Source: Sclerotinia nivalis (lineage: Eukaryota > Ascomycota > Leotiomycetes > Helotiales > Sclerotiniaceae). Taken from it: DNA of 64,000 nt. The stretch covers positions 2,230,001-2,294,000 of the forward strand of contig JAPEIS010000005.1 of the NCBI GenBank assembly GCA_029531795.1, written 5' to 3'. Numbering within the stretch: position 1 is the first letter of the stretch; each line of letters begins with the position of its first letter. Shown one piece after another: positions 11,165 to 22,312 of this stretch. The notes under the pieces were generated by a model, which saw only the letters and a list, made by a program, of their open reading frames with translations, was not told the origin of the DNA and did not search any database. A program made the position numbers and the translations under genes.

Positions 11165-14100
11165 TTAGACGAAACGAATAGTCTTGGTGTGAATGGATCT
11201 TCGTAAAATGGGTGTAGCAATTGTACTGTATGATTCTAATTGCAAATTCTATGGTTCCGGTTTCAATATAGCAGTGTCGGGGTGCTTTAGGATTTAAGTT
11301 AACGGCCCTGGCTTTTTTGGATGAAAACGATGATATTTGATAAGAATCTTCTTGTTATTCTTTAAATCATTAGCCAGTTGTCAAATTGGTATATAATGTT
11401 TTTATTTGATCAAATAATGATAGTTATTTTCATTGTAATTATCTAGAACTTCTTTAAATATCTATTTTTGAATAGGTTCATTTTTATCGTTGTTCTGTTC
11501 CAAAACTTTGTTCTATATAGTTAGGGATTCTGATTCGTTAATCATTGTTTAAACCGGGAAGTGAGGATTAGTATAGACTGGAAGTAAAAGAGAATAATAG
11601 AAAATAGAGAAGATTTTAATGTTCTTAGACAATTGAACAAGATAAATACGAAGATAAATTTTGATAATCTTATAAAGGCTGATCTATTTATCATTTAGCT
11701 TCTTTGCTTTATATAAGATCTTTATATTCTTAATATTGATTTAAACTTTCTGGTCGATTGTATAACGAAATGAATCAAAACGATAATGGTTAGTATAGTT
11801 CTTATAAATAGCAATTACTTATTATATAAAAATACAAAGTTGCTTTAAGATATATTTCATACAATCCGCAGTCTGATTTCCTTTAAAGAATTCCCGTTTT
11901 TGTATTAAAATCATATTCGGCGGATAAGGTTTACTAAGTTTAATATCTAAATACAAATTAAAATTATAATTGACAAAAAAGAACAAACAATTAATCGTTT
12001 CAGAAACTACATTATTGAATACAAACTCGATTAAAAGTAGTTAATTCAATTAATCGTTTTGATGATAGTTAACAAAAGCTTGTAAATACTACTCCAAAAC
12101 CGAATTAATATATTCGGTTTGACTATCTGTTTGAGAATAAAAAGCTAAAAAGTACTTTAAGATAATTACCAACCGCTCCGAAAATTGTGACTAGAATCCT
12201 GATACGAACTATGTTCCTCAATCGGAAATGATATTATCCGAAAGCTTATAAAACGTATAAATACAATTGATAAAAACATCGATTAGCTCTTTTATCGTTA
12301 GTATATATATACCAATGAAATATTTCATTTTGATTAATTTGCAGATTATCATCAAAATATATTTATAGATAGAATTATAACGAATGTAATCTAAGAGCAA
12401 TATAATATAATCGATTGAGATATCAGATTACACATGAAAAGGGACAGATAACGATTTCAAAAATCCGGGAAGTATCGATTTAAACAATTTAATACAAATA
12501 CAAAGTTCGCAGGTCTTTATATAAAATACGATTTCCAAATATATATTAAACTACTAATATATATAAGAAACAAAATCGATTGTTTTAGTTCAACTAGAAT
12601 GATCAATAGGATTAGAAGAATAAATCCAATAGATAATTTGAAACTTGAATTCATCGTTTAATAGAACCCAAAGTTTATCCCGATAGTAAATTCTATTATT
12701 TTAGATCGAACAATCCTGTATAACAATCCAGAGAATCTTATGATACTTCTTTGGCCATTTAATTGCCGATGGATTATTAAAAGCAGAAATGAATTGATCT
12801 ACAATATCGGATCTAGTATATACTATATCGATTAGGGTATCAATTAATTGATCATGAAATAATACTATTATCTCCATCGATACCAAATTGATATACCCAA
12901 TCAAATCCTTATAAAAGTCGGTGTCAAAACGGTTTTAGGGGAGAACAATACATTTTCGATTCTTTAGATACTTATCGTTTAGATCAAAACGATACAATCG
13001 ATCTTTGTATTTTCTATTTAATATGTTTGGTCGAATAGCCTTGTTTCCCGATCGATAGATTATACAAAAATTATATTGAAATAGAAATTCGAATTATTAC
13101 ATCTATCGTTAATTGAAAACCTTTGTGATTATAAAATACTCGAGGTTCTTATAATCAATGAGAATCTCGAATTCCTTTTATGAACTTTAAAGTTCCAAAT
13201 GTTATTCTTCTATTGTCTTAATAATAACGAATAGTTTTTTATTGTAGATTTTATAATTGTATTCCGTTGTTGTATGTTTAAATAAAAAATAAGTGATTGG
13301 ATATAAAACATTATCATTATTGTATTGTAAAAGGACTTCTTTTGAAGCCCAATCGGAAGTGTCGGTTTCCAAAACAGTTTTCCGTTTGTAATCGAAGTAT
13401 ACCAAAACCGGTGCTGTTGTAAAAGTCTTTTTTAAAGCATCAAAAGCCTTTGTATGATCTACAATCCAATCCTATGTAATATTCTTCCGCAAAAGATCGT
13501 TGAAAGAATAACAAATCTTTGAAAAATCTTTTATAAAACGCTAATAGAAATTAACGAAACCAAAAAATCGTTGTAAATCCTTTACATACAAAAGCAATTC
13601 CCAAGATGTGATAATTGTAACCTTTTCTTGATCTATTTCGATACCTTTGATTATAATAATAAAGTCCAGATACTTTGTCTTTATAATTTCGAACTTATAT
13701 TTATTAATATCAATCTGTAATCCAACATCCATTAACTTTTGAATCACTTGATGAATATACTCTTTATACTCTACAGGATTATCAGAATAGATTAAGACAT
13801 CATCGAGATACACAATACAATACTTATCCAACTCGTCGAAAAGCGTATGATTAATATAATATTGGAATGATACAAATGTATTGCAAAAACCAAAAGGCAT
13901 AACTAAAGATTCAAAAAGACCAAAACGAATAATGAACGCAATTTTCCATTTATCCCTTTCAGCGATTCGCAATTTGTTGAACACTGTAATGATATCAAGC
14001 TTGATATAAATTTTTATATTGCAGAAAACATCTAACGTTTTATAGACGATAGGTAATAGATAGCGATTCTTTATAATAACATTATTAAATCCTTGATAAT

Positions 14101-15667
14101 CTTGATAGATACAGATCCCTTTTTCAGATTTGATAGCCAACAACAAAGGAGAAGTATACTGCAATCTCAATTCTCGAATGAACTTTTTGGAGAGATTATC
14201 ATCGAACTATTTGTATATTATTATTAATTTCATTAGCGACAGAAGACGGTTTTTGAAGTAAGGTAGTTCTTTATTAGATATTAATTCAATCTTGTGGTTT
14301 CAGATTCGACGAAGCGGTAGTTTATCTATATAATATAGGAGAAAAGCAGGAAGTTTATCTTGTAACCATATAAAGAGTTTTTATTGTATTTGATCGTCAC
14401 TAAAGGAAGATTTGCCAGTTAAAAATTTGTCGACATCAATTTCAAAGACCTTCCGCAAATGGAGCGGTTTATAACAATCATATACAAAATTATAAAGTTG
14501 CGATAGAGTTTTAGAAAGTATTTCTGCTATATTACCCTGCCCTTATAAAATCGATCGAAAATCCTCTTTTATAAATATCGAAAACAATATAATCTATCAC
14601 AAATAATCTTACTCAATAGTTTTCTATACAATATTTAATTCATCCTATATCAATCGGATAGTCTGAACATTATTTTATTAACAGAACAAAACAAAGCTAA
14701 AAGCTTGTAATCAACGAATGTTATCTATATTTGGGCTTGTATTCTTATAGATAAGTATAGAAAATTCCCTAATAGAAAACAAAGGCAAACGATTTTTTGG
14801 ACTATAAATGAAATAATATCGATCTGCAATCTTCAAAATCGATTTTGAACATAGGCAATTGAGAATCATCTATACCTGATTATTTGATTCCCTGTAATAC
14901 TTTATTCGATAATGATTTATATCAGACATTAGGCCTTACTGAAATTCGAAATCAACAAAAGAATCGTCAAATTATAATATATAACCCTTATCTAGTATTT
15001 CTTCAATAAAAGATTTTTTATAAAAAACTTCTTTAGAAACAGAAAACATTTGAATAGATAAAGAATCAGTATCATCCTCTGGATAATCCTCAATATAAAG
15101 AGAATAATACTTATAATTCATACATTTAGCTTTTATATCAGGATCAATAAGGAATTTATTTAAAGATTCGATAACATCAATAACTTATTATAAAGTAACT
15201 TTTGCTAAATCCTTTTATTCTTTAGCCGGAGATAGGATCGTTAACACGATAACTAACTCTGAATTATAATACGCTGAGCAATTGGAAATACAATAGTTTG
15301 AAGAGAATATTAAACTTATCTCTATTCAATTGATAATAGAATTATAACATTGCAATTATGGTAAACCAAAGATTAACGGCATCTCTAATGAAAACTGGGT
15401 AATATAAAAAGACCAATATTCATAATAATCCCTTATAGCGATTTCCATCACAAAATATTCTGTAATTCTATCGGCGATCTTTCCATCGGCAAATCGAAGC
15501 TTGTAAAGAAAAAGTAAGAATTGTATTTTAATATTGTATTTGAAAATAAAAGAACAATCAGTAAAGACTTCCTCAAAACATTCATTATCAATGAAACTTG
15601 TAATAATAAAAGGGTTTTCATATACAGGGAATATAATGATTTTAACGAATAGAGATTTGCTATTCAT
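11165..15667 (-). pseudogene. Gypsy-1 copy 1 pol: protease, RT, RNase H, integrase, chromodomain
   Basis: The frame runs 1500 codons from the ATG at 15667 to the TAA at 11167-11165 and is interrupted only by RIP stops. The protease (15667-15356) has FIDNECFEEVFTD where D-S/T-G is expected. The RT piece 14170-13541 is open for 209 codons and keeps the catalytic YLDDVLIYSDN. RNase H (13405-13202) has ETDTSDWASKEVL and YNKKLFVIIK. Integrase core residues are visible at 12400-12218 (IICKLIKMKYF, NIISD). A chromodomain-like tail lies near 11450-11330. It would copy the RNA, process the polyprotein and integrate the cDNA; chromodomains usually steer integration to heterochromatin. Exact length match to copy 2 argues for damage by point mutation only. 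Confidence 0.9.
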
Positions 15668-17145
15668 AGAGTTGAGCTATAATAACTCATATCTATTCAT
15701 TCCTCGATTTACTTTTTTGCTTTTAGTATTTCTTTACAAACGATTTTTCGTAAAGGTTAATCTTTTCTTTGTTCGGGACTTTTCTTAATTGAACTAAATG
15801 TAAAAACAACCTTCTCTGATTCGATATAACCTTATTATTGTATTTGATTTAGATATTGTTGACCTTATGCCCAATTACTAATATATCCTCCTCGAAATCC
15901 ATTGCGACCATTGTTAGACCTATTGATGCCTCGGAAAACCGGGGCGGTGGTATATTAAACGAAGGCCAGATTAATTAAAACAATGGTATTATAATTGGAA
16001 AAGGCATTAATAAGAGTCTATTTGCCAGGAAAAAGATTACCATTGATATTATAAATAATATAACAATCAATCTAAAGATAACCGATTCTATTATAACAAT
16101 TATAAGAAACTATAGAATTAAACTTCTTTTTTTTATTTTGCTAATTCTTTTGTTATTATCCCTTTTGTTTCATTATATCAAGGTTTATAAAATCATTACC
16201 ATTAACAGTAGATATATTACCAGAATTTTTGTTATAATATTCGGTATCACGAAGATTCTGATTCCAAATAGAGAATTTCTTTTGTTAACCATCAACATCG
16301 TCGACAATACAGGGGTTCGAATTATTAATAACCAAAGTTCGGAAAGGAATAGTAACCTTTTGCTTCATCGCGTTAACAATCTCGCGATTAGATTTGTAAC
16401 AAAAGTTAGCCAAATGAAACAATATAAAAAAGAAAATCAAAAAGAATTTTTTTGAACCTATAAAAATCTTATCGAATTTGAGCGAAGCTTCTTTTTCAAT
16501 ATTTACAAAGATATATAATTTGTTCAATTTGATCAAAAACAAAGCAGCAGAGTCGAAACAAATAGGATCGTCAACAAATCTGATGATATCTGTGATACAC
16601 TCTTATCACATTTGACTATCGAGAAGATTAATAGTATAATTAATCTTTTTTTATTCGAAAACAAAAAGTTGTAAATCGATCATTTAATAGAATTGTAAAT
16701 CCAACTTCCAGGATTGATAATCCTTTTGACGAACAAGAATATTAGATCTTTCGCCTTTAAAAACAAATAGATTCTTCTGAATTTGACAAAGAGTGATCGA
16801 TTTCTGATCAATAACAATATCACCAACATCCAATTGAACTTGTTTACTAATCAAAATACAAAAAAGCCCGATATTTTCTATTTTGTATTCCTTGATCTTA
16901 TTTGTTTGAATAACGATATAAATAGTTTGAATAATAAAACAATCTTCGATAACAAAGAAAATATAATTTAGATAAACAATTTGTTCGTCAGGATTGGCAG
17001 CAAGATTTGATATTACCAAAACATCCAATTCTGCTAGGATTTATATAATAGTAGACTATTGATCAAAAACTCGTTGGATTCCGGTATAAACTCCTTCGAT
17101 AGAAATAAAAGTCGCATCACTAGCAGATATAGAACCAAAAGTCAT
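15664..17145 (-). pseudogene. Gypsy-1 copy 1 gag
   Basis: Gag packages the element RNA into virus-like particles. The start ATG is at 17145 (M-T-F-G-S) and the stop TGA at 15666-15664, 493 codons, exactly as in copy 2. The best preserved stretch is 17028-16684 (NPDEQIVYLNYIFFVIEDCF). A zinc-knuckle remnant is expected near 16100. The TGA overlaps the pol ATG as ATGA. Many internal stops make it inactive. Confidence 0.85.
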
Positions 17146-17481
17146 TGTAAAAAGAATTGTAATTATACAAAAATAATCGATAAAGAAAATGCAACTACAC
17201 AAAAGCAATACATATACAAAATACGATCATACAAAAGCAATGGAAAACAGATACAAAAATCTGCAAATAAATATAATCGTATAAAAGCAATCAAAGATTA
17301 GAAGCTGTACAAAAGCGAATAAAAAAGCTACGCAAAAGCAGATAAGAAACGCGATTATACAAAAACAGACGAATTACAATGGTACAAAAGCAATCGAAAA
17401 CAGATATAGAAGCCTGCAGATGATTTGGCAAGACCAAATCACTTCGTAAAGTGATAGGGCCTTTGAAAGAGTAGTACAAAC
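17146..17481 (-). repeat. Gypsy-1 copy 1 leader with TACAAAAGCA-type tandem repeats
   Basis: Between the 5' LTR and gag the plus strand carries many irregularly spaced copies of TACAAAAGCA (TGCTTTTGTA on the coding strand), from about 17160 to 17400. The same motif fills the leader of copy 2, which is 56 bp shorter. The small plus-strand ORF 17059-17301 is a by-product of these repeats and the gag start, not a gene. Confidence 0.8.
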
Positions 17482-17644
17482 TATCACGATAAGGGAAAAG
17501 GTATATATAGGATTGATCTATAGTTGTACTACGAAAAGAAGAAAAAGGTCAAGGAGGTGATCTGATTATATAGAAGTGAGTGTATGTATGTGTGCCTAAG
17601 GCACACATGATCACGTGCAGGTGAAGGGAGATGAACCCGTAACA
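17482..17644 (-). repeat. Gypsy-1 copy 1 5' LTR
   Basis: This LTR is 163 bp and matches 10805-10967. It keeps more G and C than its partner (the coding strand still reads CACCTGCACGTGATCATG), so the two LTRs were mutated unequally. Confidence 0.92.
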
Positions 17645-18060
17645 ATATTCGATATATTCTTAGAGTTCTTATCAAGTTAATCAAAGATATTATTTTATAT
17701 ATTCTTTGTATATGAAGTTTTGTTTTCGATATCTTTCTTATTTAGAATAAACGGTAATTCGTTTTCAGTTTCGATTATTGATAATAAATCTAGTATAGAT
17801 TCTTTAGAAGCTTTTGAAAAAGCGATAGTTTGATTAAATATTGTTGATGTATATCTCTTTATATTTTATAAGTCGGATTCGAAGAGATTTACTATATTGA
17901 TTGATTTTTGAATAATGTATTGTTTAGTAGTATATTTGTTTTTATAAATAGTAATACTATAAGTATTTTGAATATGAATTGAGTAATAAAAGCAATATAA
18001 ATTATAAGGTATAATATTGTTTATCAATTATAAATAAACTTCAAATTAGGATTATTGAAA
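17645..18060 (-). pseudogene. N-terminal part of the Plavaka-like transposase, cut off by Gypsy-1
   Basis: Continuing the minus strand across the ATATT target duplication gives a Ser/Glu/Asp-rich stretch (SKASKESILDLL, IIETENELP, NKKDIEN) like the acidic N-terminus seen at 10724-10560. Removing Gypsy-1 would join the two. This is an inference from composition and position; no conserved motif confirms it. Confidence 0.4.
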
Positions 18061-18375
18061 GTAAACTTCAAAATCGAAATTATTATTCTTATTATTATCT
18101 TTATACTATCTTTATTATCCTTATTATTTTTATCATTCTTATTATCCTTATCAATTTTACCAACCTTATCAATCAAGTTTATTCAATTTCCACTTGATCA
18201 TCATAATCATCCTTACCATCTTTACTATCCTTATTAATCATCCTTATTATCCTTATTATCTTTATTAATCATCTTTAATATTTTTATTATCCTTACTATC
18301 CTTATCATCCTTACTATCCTTTATATCCATCAATATCCTTACCATCCTTACCATCCTCATCGAAGATATCCTACA
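18061..18375 (+). repeat. TCCTTA-type microsatellite, left of Tad-B
   Basis: Imperfect repeats of ATCCTTATT, ATCCTTACC and related units run from about 18085 to 18360. The same kind of array continues at 30771-30990 on the far side of Tad-B, so one array was probably split. The ORF over 18055-18237 is a translation of the repeat. Confidence 0.8.
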
Positions 18376-18420
18376 TTGTACTTCATATAGTTCGATATAT
18401 AGTTCGACCTCTCCTTCAGG

Positions 18421-19870
18421 ATGGCCTTTACGGGCATTCCAAAACTCTCTCAGACCCTTCTGGATAGAGCCAACACCTTGACAACCAAGGTAAACGAAGG
18501 CCAGGCAATCTTTGGCTCATTTATTTCCCTTTTGGACAAGTATTTGAATTCCAAAGAGGTTCTTACTTTCTCAACGAAATCTCGAAAACTTCTCACCACT
18601 TTTTGCCTAGATTTCAAAACATCCATTGAAAAGCACTTCGATATCTTTATCAACGAAGCTCACTTTTTTCGGATCATTGCGAACATTGTTATCTCTTCCG
18701 TTACTCATCAAATTATAATTACAATTATCCTTACAGTAGTCAAGATTTCATATACCCAAAAAGCTGTAAATATAATCAAAACTCATTCAATTATATTTAT
18801 AAAAACAACAAAAACTATACCTTTTATAATCTTTATAGATAACTATCTATTTATAAGAATTGAATAATCTCATTCGATCTACAAAGCTGAAACTTTTGTT
18901 ATCTTTATAGTCTTCAAAAAAGCATTGGGTTTTTTCGTTCTATTTTTGAAAGAAGTTCAGGAAGTTAATATAGAATTCGTTCTCTATATTAATTCATTCT
19001 TCAACCTTTTAATATTCGAGAAATAGAAATCTATTATCTTTATTATTATCGAAGATTGTAAAATTGAGATTCAAAAGAAATGGATAATCTATTGTTTGAT
19101 TTATATCCCTCGGAATATAACAATTCTAAACGATTCCTTCGAAATGGTTATCGAATTTGTAATCAAGGAGATTTTATTTGAAACTATCAAGGATTACTTT
19201 GATCAAAAACTGATATGTATTATTCAAATATAAACAAATATCAATTCAGGTTTTTTTCATATTATATGAATAGTAAGCTTTAAAGTTAGTACTAAGGATT
19301 TATTCAAAAAATACTTAAAGATTCTAGAAGCCATTATTATAATCATCTTATTGATTCAAAAACCGAAAATTATTTAATACTTTCGTTGTTTCATATAATA
19401 TAATTCGAAAATCTGTTCCAAATCCCAAACCTGTTATATCTATAATTCCCTCAAACATTCTGAAGCAAATCATATTTCAAAATGCAATACAATCTACATT
19501 TGCCTTGCAAAATGCTTTCATTGTTATAGATCTTATACAATAGATAACTTCAAATATCCTTTACGATTTATTATCAACAAAACCAAATCCAAATCGGAAC
19601 AACAGGCAATCAGGAAAACCTATTATTCAATTAGAATCAAAGTCTATACAGATACCAAATATATAACAAATATAATTATTGATTTTCAAATGAAGGATAC
19701 CCCAATCCCTATTACATTTATACTTCAAATCCTTTATAAAACCTATTCAAAAACTCCAATCTGTATATTTGGCTCAAATTAGATCGGGATTTCCCCTAGT
19801 ACCTGCTCCAACAATCAATTCGCAAATATTGAAGACTCTTTTGTAATCTTTTTTAATGAATTATTATAAA
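18421..19870 (+). pseudogene. Tad-B ORF1, broken
   Basis: The ORF starts at the ATG at 18421 (M-A-F-T-G-I-P). The first 148 codons are open and include KHFDIFINEAH, which parallels KHFDIFINESH of Tad-C ORF1. Farther on, LFLKEVQEVNIEFVLY matches the conserved LLKEVQ block of Tad ORF1. At about 19380-19560 a cysteine/histidine-rich region (ICSKSQTCYIYNSLKHSEANHISKC, first 13 and last 12 residues) is what remains of the zinc knuckles. Stops and some register ambiguity make it non-functional; the ORF1/ORF2 junction is not resolved. Confidence 0.75.
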
Positions 19871-19879
19871 CTATTATTT

Positions 19880-20387
19880 ATCATACAAACAAACATAGGT
19901 AAAGGAATGATCTTCTATAAAATCGCTTTAATTTTAACAAACTTAAATCAAATCGATATCATATTAATATAAGAGCCTTATATTTTCTTTGATATTATAC
20001 AGAAAATTATCAAAATTTATTCTTTATACGAAACTTTCATTTTATTAGATATTTGAATAATCCATCTCTGTATTATAATATATATCAGGAAAAATATCAG
20101 CCTCCAAACCAATCAATTTAGACCCTTAATTTCACAGGATTTGATTTTCCTGAAATTATAAACAACGAATAACTCTTCTTTCCTGATTATCAATATATAT
20201 AATACTCCATTACAATACTTTCACGAAAACTAAACAATTAAATCCCTCCTCACTTTACAAAATCTCATACAATACCCGATACTTCTATTCGAAGATTTCA
20301 ATCTATATCATTCCAGCTAGAACCCCTTTTATATAACTCAATCCCCATTTACCGAATCATTTGTGGAATAGATCAATATATAAAACT
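19880..20387 (+). pseudogene. Tad-B ORF2, 5' piece (endonuclease start)
   Basis: The stretch lies where the endonuclease domain of ORF2 belongs: it follows the ORF1 zinc knuckles and precedes the RT at 27700. By comparison with Tad-C, 19960-20000 (ATCGATATCATATTAATATAAG) corresponds to IDIILIQE, with the CAA codon now TAA. It is cut by Gypsy-1 copy 2; the continuation begins at 27149. Confidence 0.65.
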
Positions 20388-20550
20388 TGTTACGGGTTCA
20401 TCTCCCTTCACCTGCACGTGATCATGTGTGCCTTAGGCACACATATATACACTCACTTCTATATAGTCAGATCACCTCCTTGACCTTCTTCTCCTCCTTG
20501 TAGTACAACAATAGATCAAACCTACACATACCTTTTCCCTTACCGTGATA
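20388..20550 (+). repeat. Gypsy-1 copy 2 5' LTR
   Basis: This 163-bp LTR runs TGTTACGGG to CCGTGATA and differs from the 3' LTR (26981-27143) at only a few positions, consistent with a younger insertion than its neighbours or with gene conversion. A palindromic GTGTGCCTTAGGCACAC lies near 20426-20442. Confidence 0.93.
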
Positions 20551-20830
20551 GTTTGTACTATTCTTTCAAAGGCTCCATCACTTTACGAAATGATCTGGCC
20601 TTGCCAAATCATCTACAGGCTTCTATATCTGTTTTCGACTACTTTCGTGCCATCGTAACTCGCCTGCTTTTGTACAGTTGTATTTCTTATCTGCTTTTGT
20701 ATAGCTTTTGATCCCTGATTGCTTTTGTACGATCGTATTTATTCGTAGACTTTTGTATCTGTTTTTGATTGCTTTTGTACAATTGCAAATTCCCTATTGA
20801 TTACTTTGTACAATTGTAATTCTTTTTACA
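20551..20830 (+). repeat. Gypsy-1 copy 2 leader with TGCTTTTGTA repeats
   Basis: This 280-bp leader between LTR and gag ATG repeats CTTTTGTA with variable spacers such as CAATTGTAATT and CGATCGTATTT, from about 20665 to 20815. The copy number is lower than in copy 1. I do not recognise a primer-binding site by eye; it should start within the first bases after 20550. Confidence 0.8.
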
Positions 20831-22312
20831 ATGGCTTTCGGTTCTACATCCGCTGATAATACAACTCCTACTTCTATCGAAGGAATTCGTACCGAAATCC
20901 AACGAGTCTTCGACTAATAGCCTACTATTACACAAATCCTAACAGAAATGAATACTCCAATGACACCAAACCTCGTTGTCAATCCTAACGAACAAATTGT
21001 TTATCTAAATCATATTTTCTTTATCATCGAAGATCGCTTTACTATTCAAATTACCTATATTACTATTCAAACAAATAAAATCGAGGAATTCAAAACGGAA
21101 AATGTCGAGCTTTTTCGCATTCTAATTGGCAAACAAGTTCAGTTGGATATTGGTGGTACTACTACTAACCAAAAACCGATTACTTTTTGCCAAACTCAAA
21201 AAGACCTATCTGTTTTTAAAGACGAAAGATTTAATATTTTCATCCGACAAAAAAATTATCAATTCTGAAAATTGGATTTGCAATTTTATTGAATAATCGA
21301 TTTATAACTTTTTACTTTCAAACAAAAGAAGATTAATTATACTATTAATCTTCTCGATAATCAAATACAACAAAAACGTATTATAGATATCATTAAATTC
21401 ATTAACGATCCCATTTATTTCGATTCTGTTGTTTCGTTTTTGATCAAATTGAACAAATTATATATCTCTATAGATATCGAAAAAAAGCCTCACTCAAATT
21501 CGACAAGCTTTCTATAGATCCAAAGGAATCCTTTTCAGCTTTCTTCTCTACATTATCTCATCTTGCTAACTTTTGCCACAAATCTGATCACGAAATTGTT
21601 AACACAATAAAACAAAAGGTTACAGCCCCCCTTCGAATTTTGATCATTGATGACTCGAATCCCTATACAGCCAACAATATTGATAATTGATAAAAGAAAT
21701 TCTCTACTTAAAATCAGAATCTTTGTAACACTGAATATTATAACAAAAATTCTAGTAAAGCATCTATCTATTGCTGATAATGACCCTATAAACCTCGATA
21801 CAATGAAACAAAAAGAACAACAAAAAAAGGATTCACAAAATAAAAAAAATAAATTTAATCCTGCAATTTCTTACAATTATTGTAATAAGATCAGCTATTT
21901 TCAGATTGATTGTTATGCTATTTATGATATCAATAGTAATCTTCTTTTTGACAAATAAACTCCTGTTAATACCTTTTCCAATTACAATACCACTGCCTCA
22001 ACTAATCCGGCCCTCGATTAATATACTACTATTCCAGCTTTTCGAAACGCCAATAGGTTTAATAATAATCGCAATGGATTTCGAAAAGGATATACTAATA
22101 ATTGAGTACAAAGCTAATAATATCTAAATCAGATACAATAGCAAAGCTATATCGAACCAAAGGAGGTTATCTCTATACCCAGTTCAGTCAAGGAAAGTCC
22201 TGAATAGAGAAAAGATTAATTTCTACAAAAAATTGCTCATAGAGGAATACTAAGGGTAAGAAGGTAAATCGAGGAATGGATAAAGATAAGCCATTATAGC
22301 TCAACTTTATGA
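20831..22312 (+). pseudogene. Gypsy-1 copy 2 gag
   Basis: The frame runs 493 codons from ATG 20831 (M-A-F-G-S-T-S) to TGA 22310-22312, the same length as copy 1, with several stops. 20948-21268 is open (NPNEQIVYLNHIFFIIEDRF). A capsid-like stretch follows near 21440-21600. The zinc knuckle reads NYCNKISYFQIDCYAI near 21870-21920: one CCHC Cys and the His have become Tyr, a typical TGT-to-TAT or CAT-to-TAT change. A Asn-rich tail (NRFNNNRNGF) follows. The stop overlaps the pol start. Confidence 0.88.
22309..22312 (+). promoter_or_regulatory. ATGA overlap of gag stop and pol start
   Basis: The pol ATG (22309-22311) and gag TGA (22310-22312) overlap in ATGA. The same four bases occupy the equivalent place in copy 1 (15667-15664), with gag exactly 493 codons upstream in both. 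This suggests pol is made by termination-reinitiation or by -1 frameshifting near the stop, rather than by stop-codon readthrough. Confidence 0.6.

Larger units (their letters stand above)
10805..17644 (-). mobile_element. Gypsy-1 copy 1, complete chromovirus-type LTR retrotransposon
   Basis: A full-length Ty3/gypsy element on the minus strand with 163-bp LTRs at both ends, a repetitive leader, gag, pol and a polypurine tract. The five bases before (10800-10804) and after (17645-17649) are both ATATT, a clean 5-bp target duplication. It inserted into the Plavaka remnant. Copy 2 (20388-27143) is in the opposite orientation. gag and pol have identical lengths in the two copies. The 84-bp difference in total length lies entirely in the leader (56 bp) and the 3' untranslated part (28 bp). 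Both copies are inactivated by transitions. Confidence 0.92.
18370..20387 (+). mobile_element. Tad-B LINE, 5' part
   Basis: This is the left part of a Tad-like LINE: 5' leader, ORF1 and the beginning of ORF2 (endonuclease). It is interrupted at 20387 by Gypsy-1 copy 2 with an AAACT target duplication and resumes at 27149. It inserted into a microsatellite. It is among the most heavily AT-shifted elements in the window. Confidence 0.85.
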
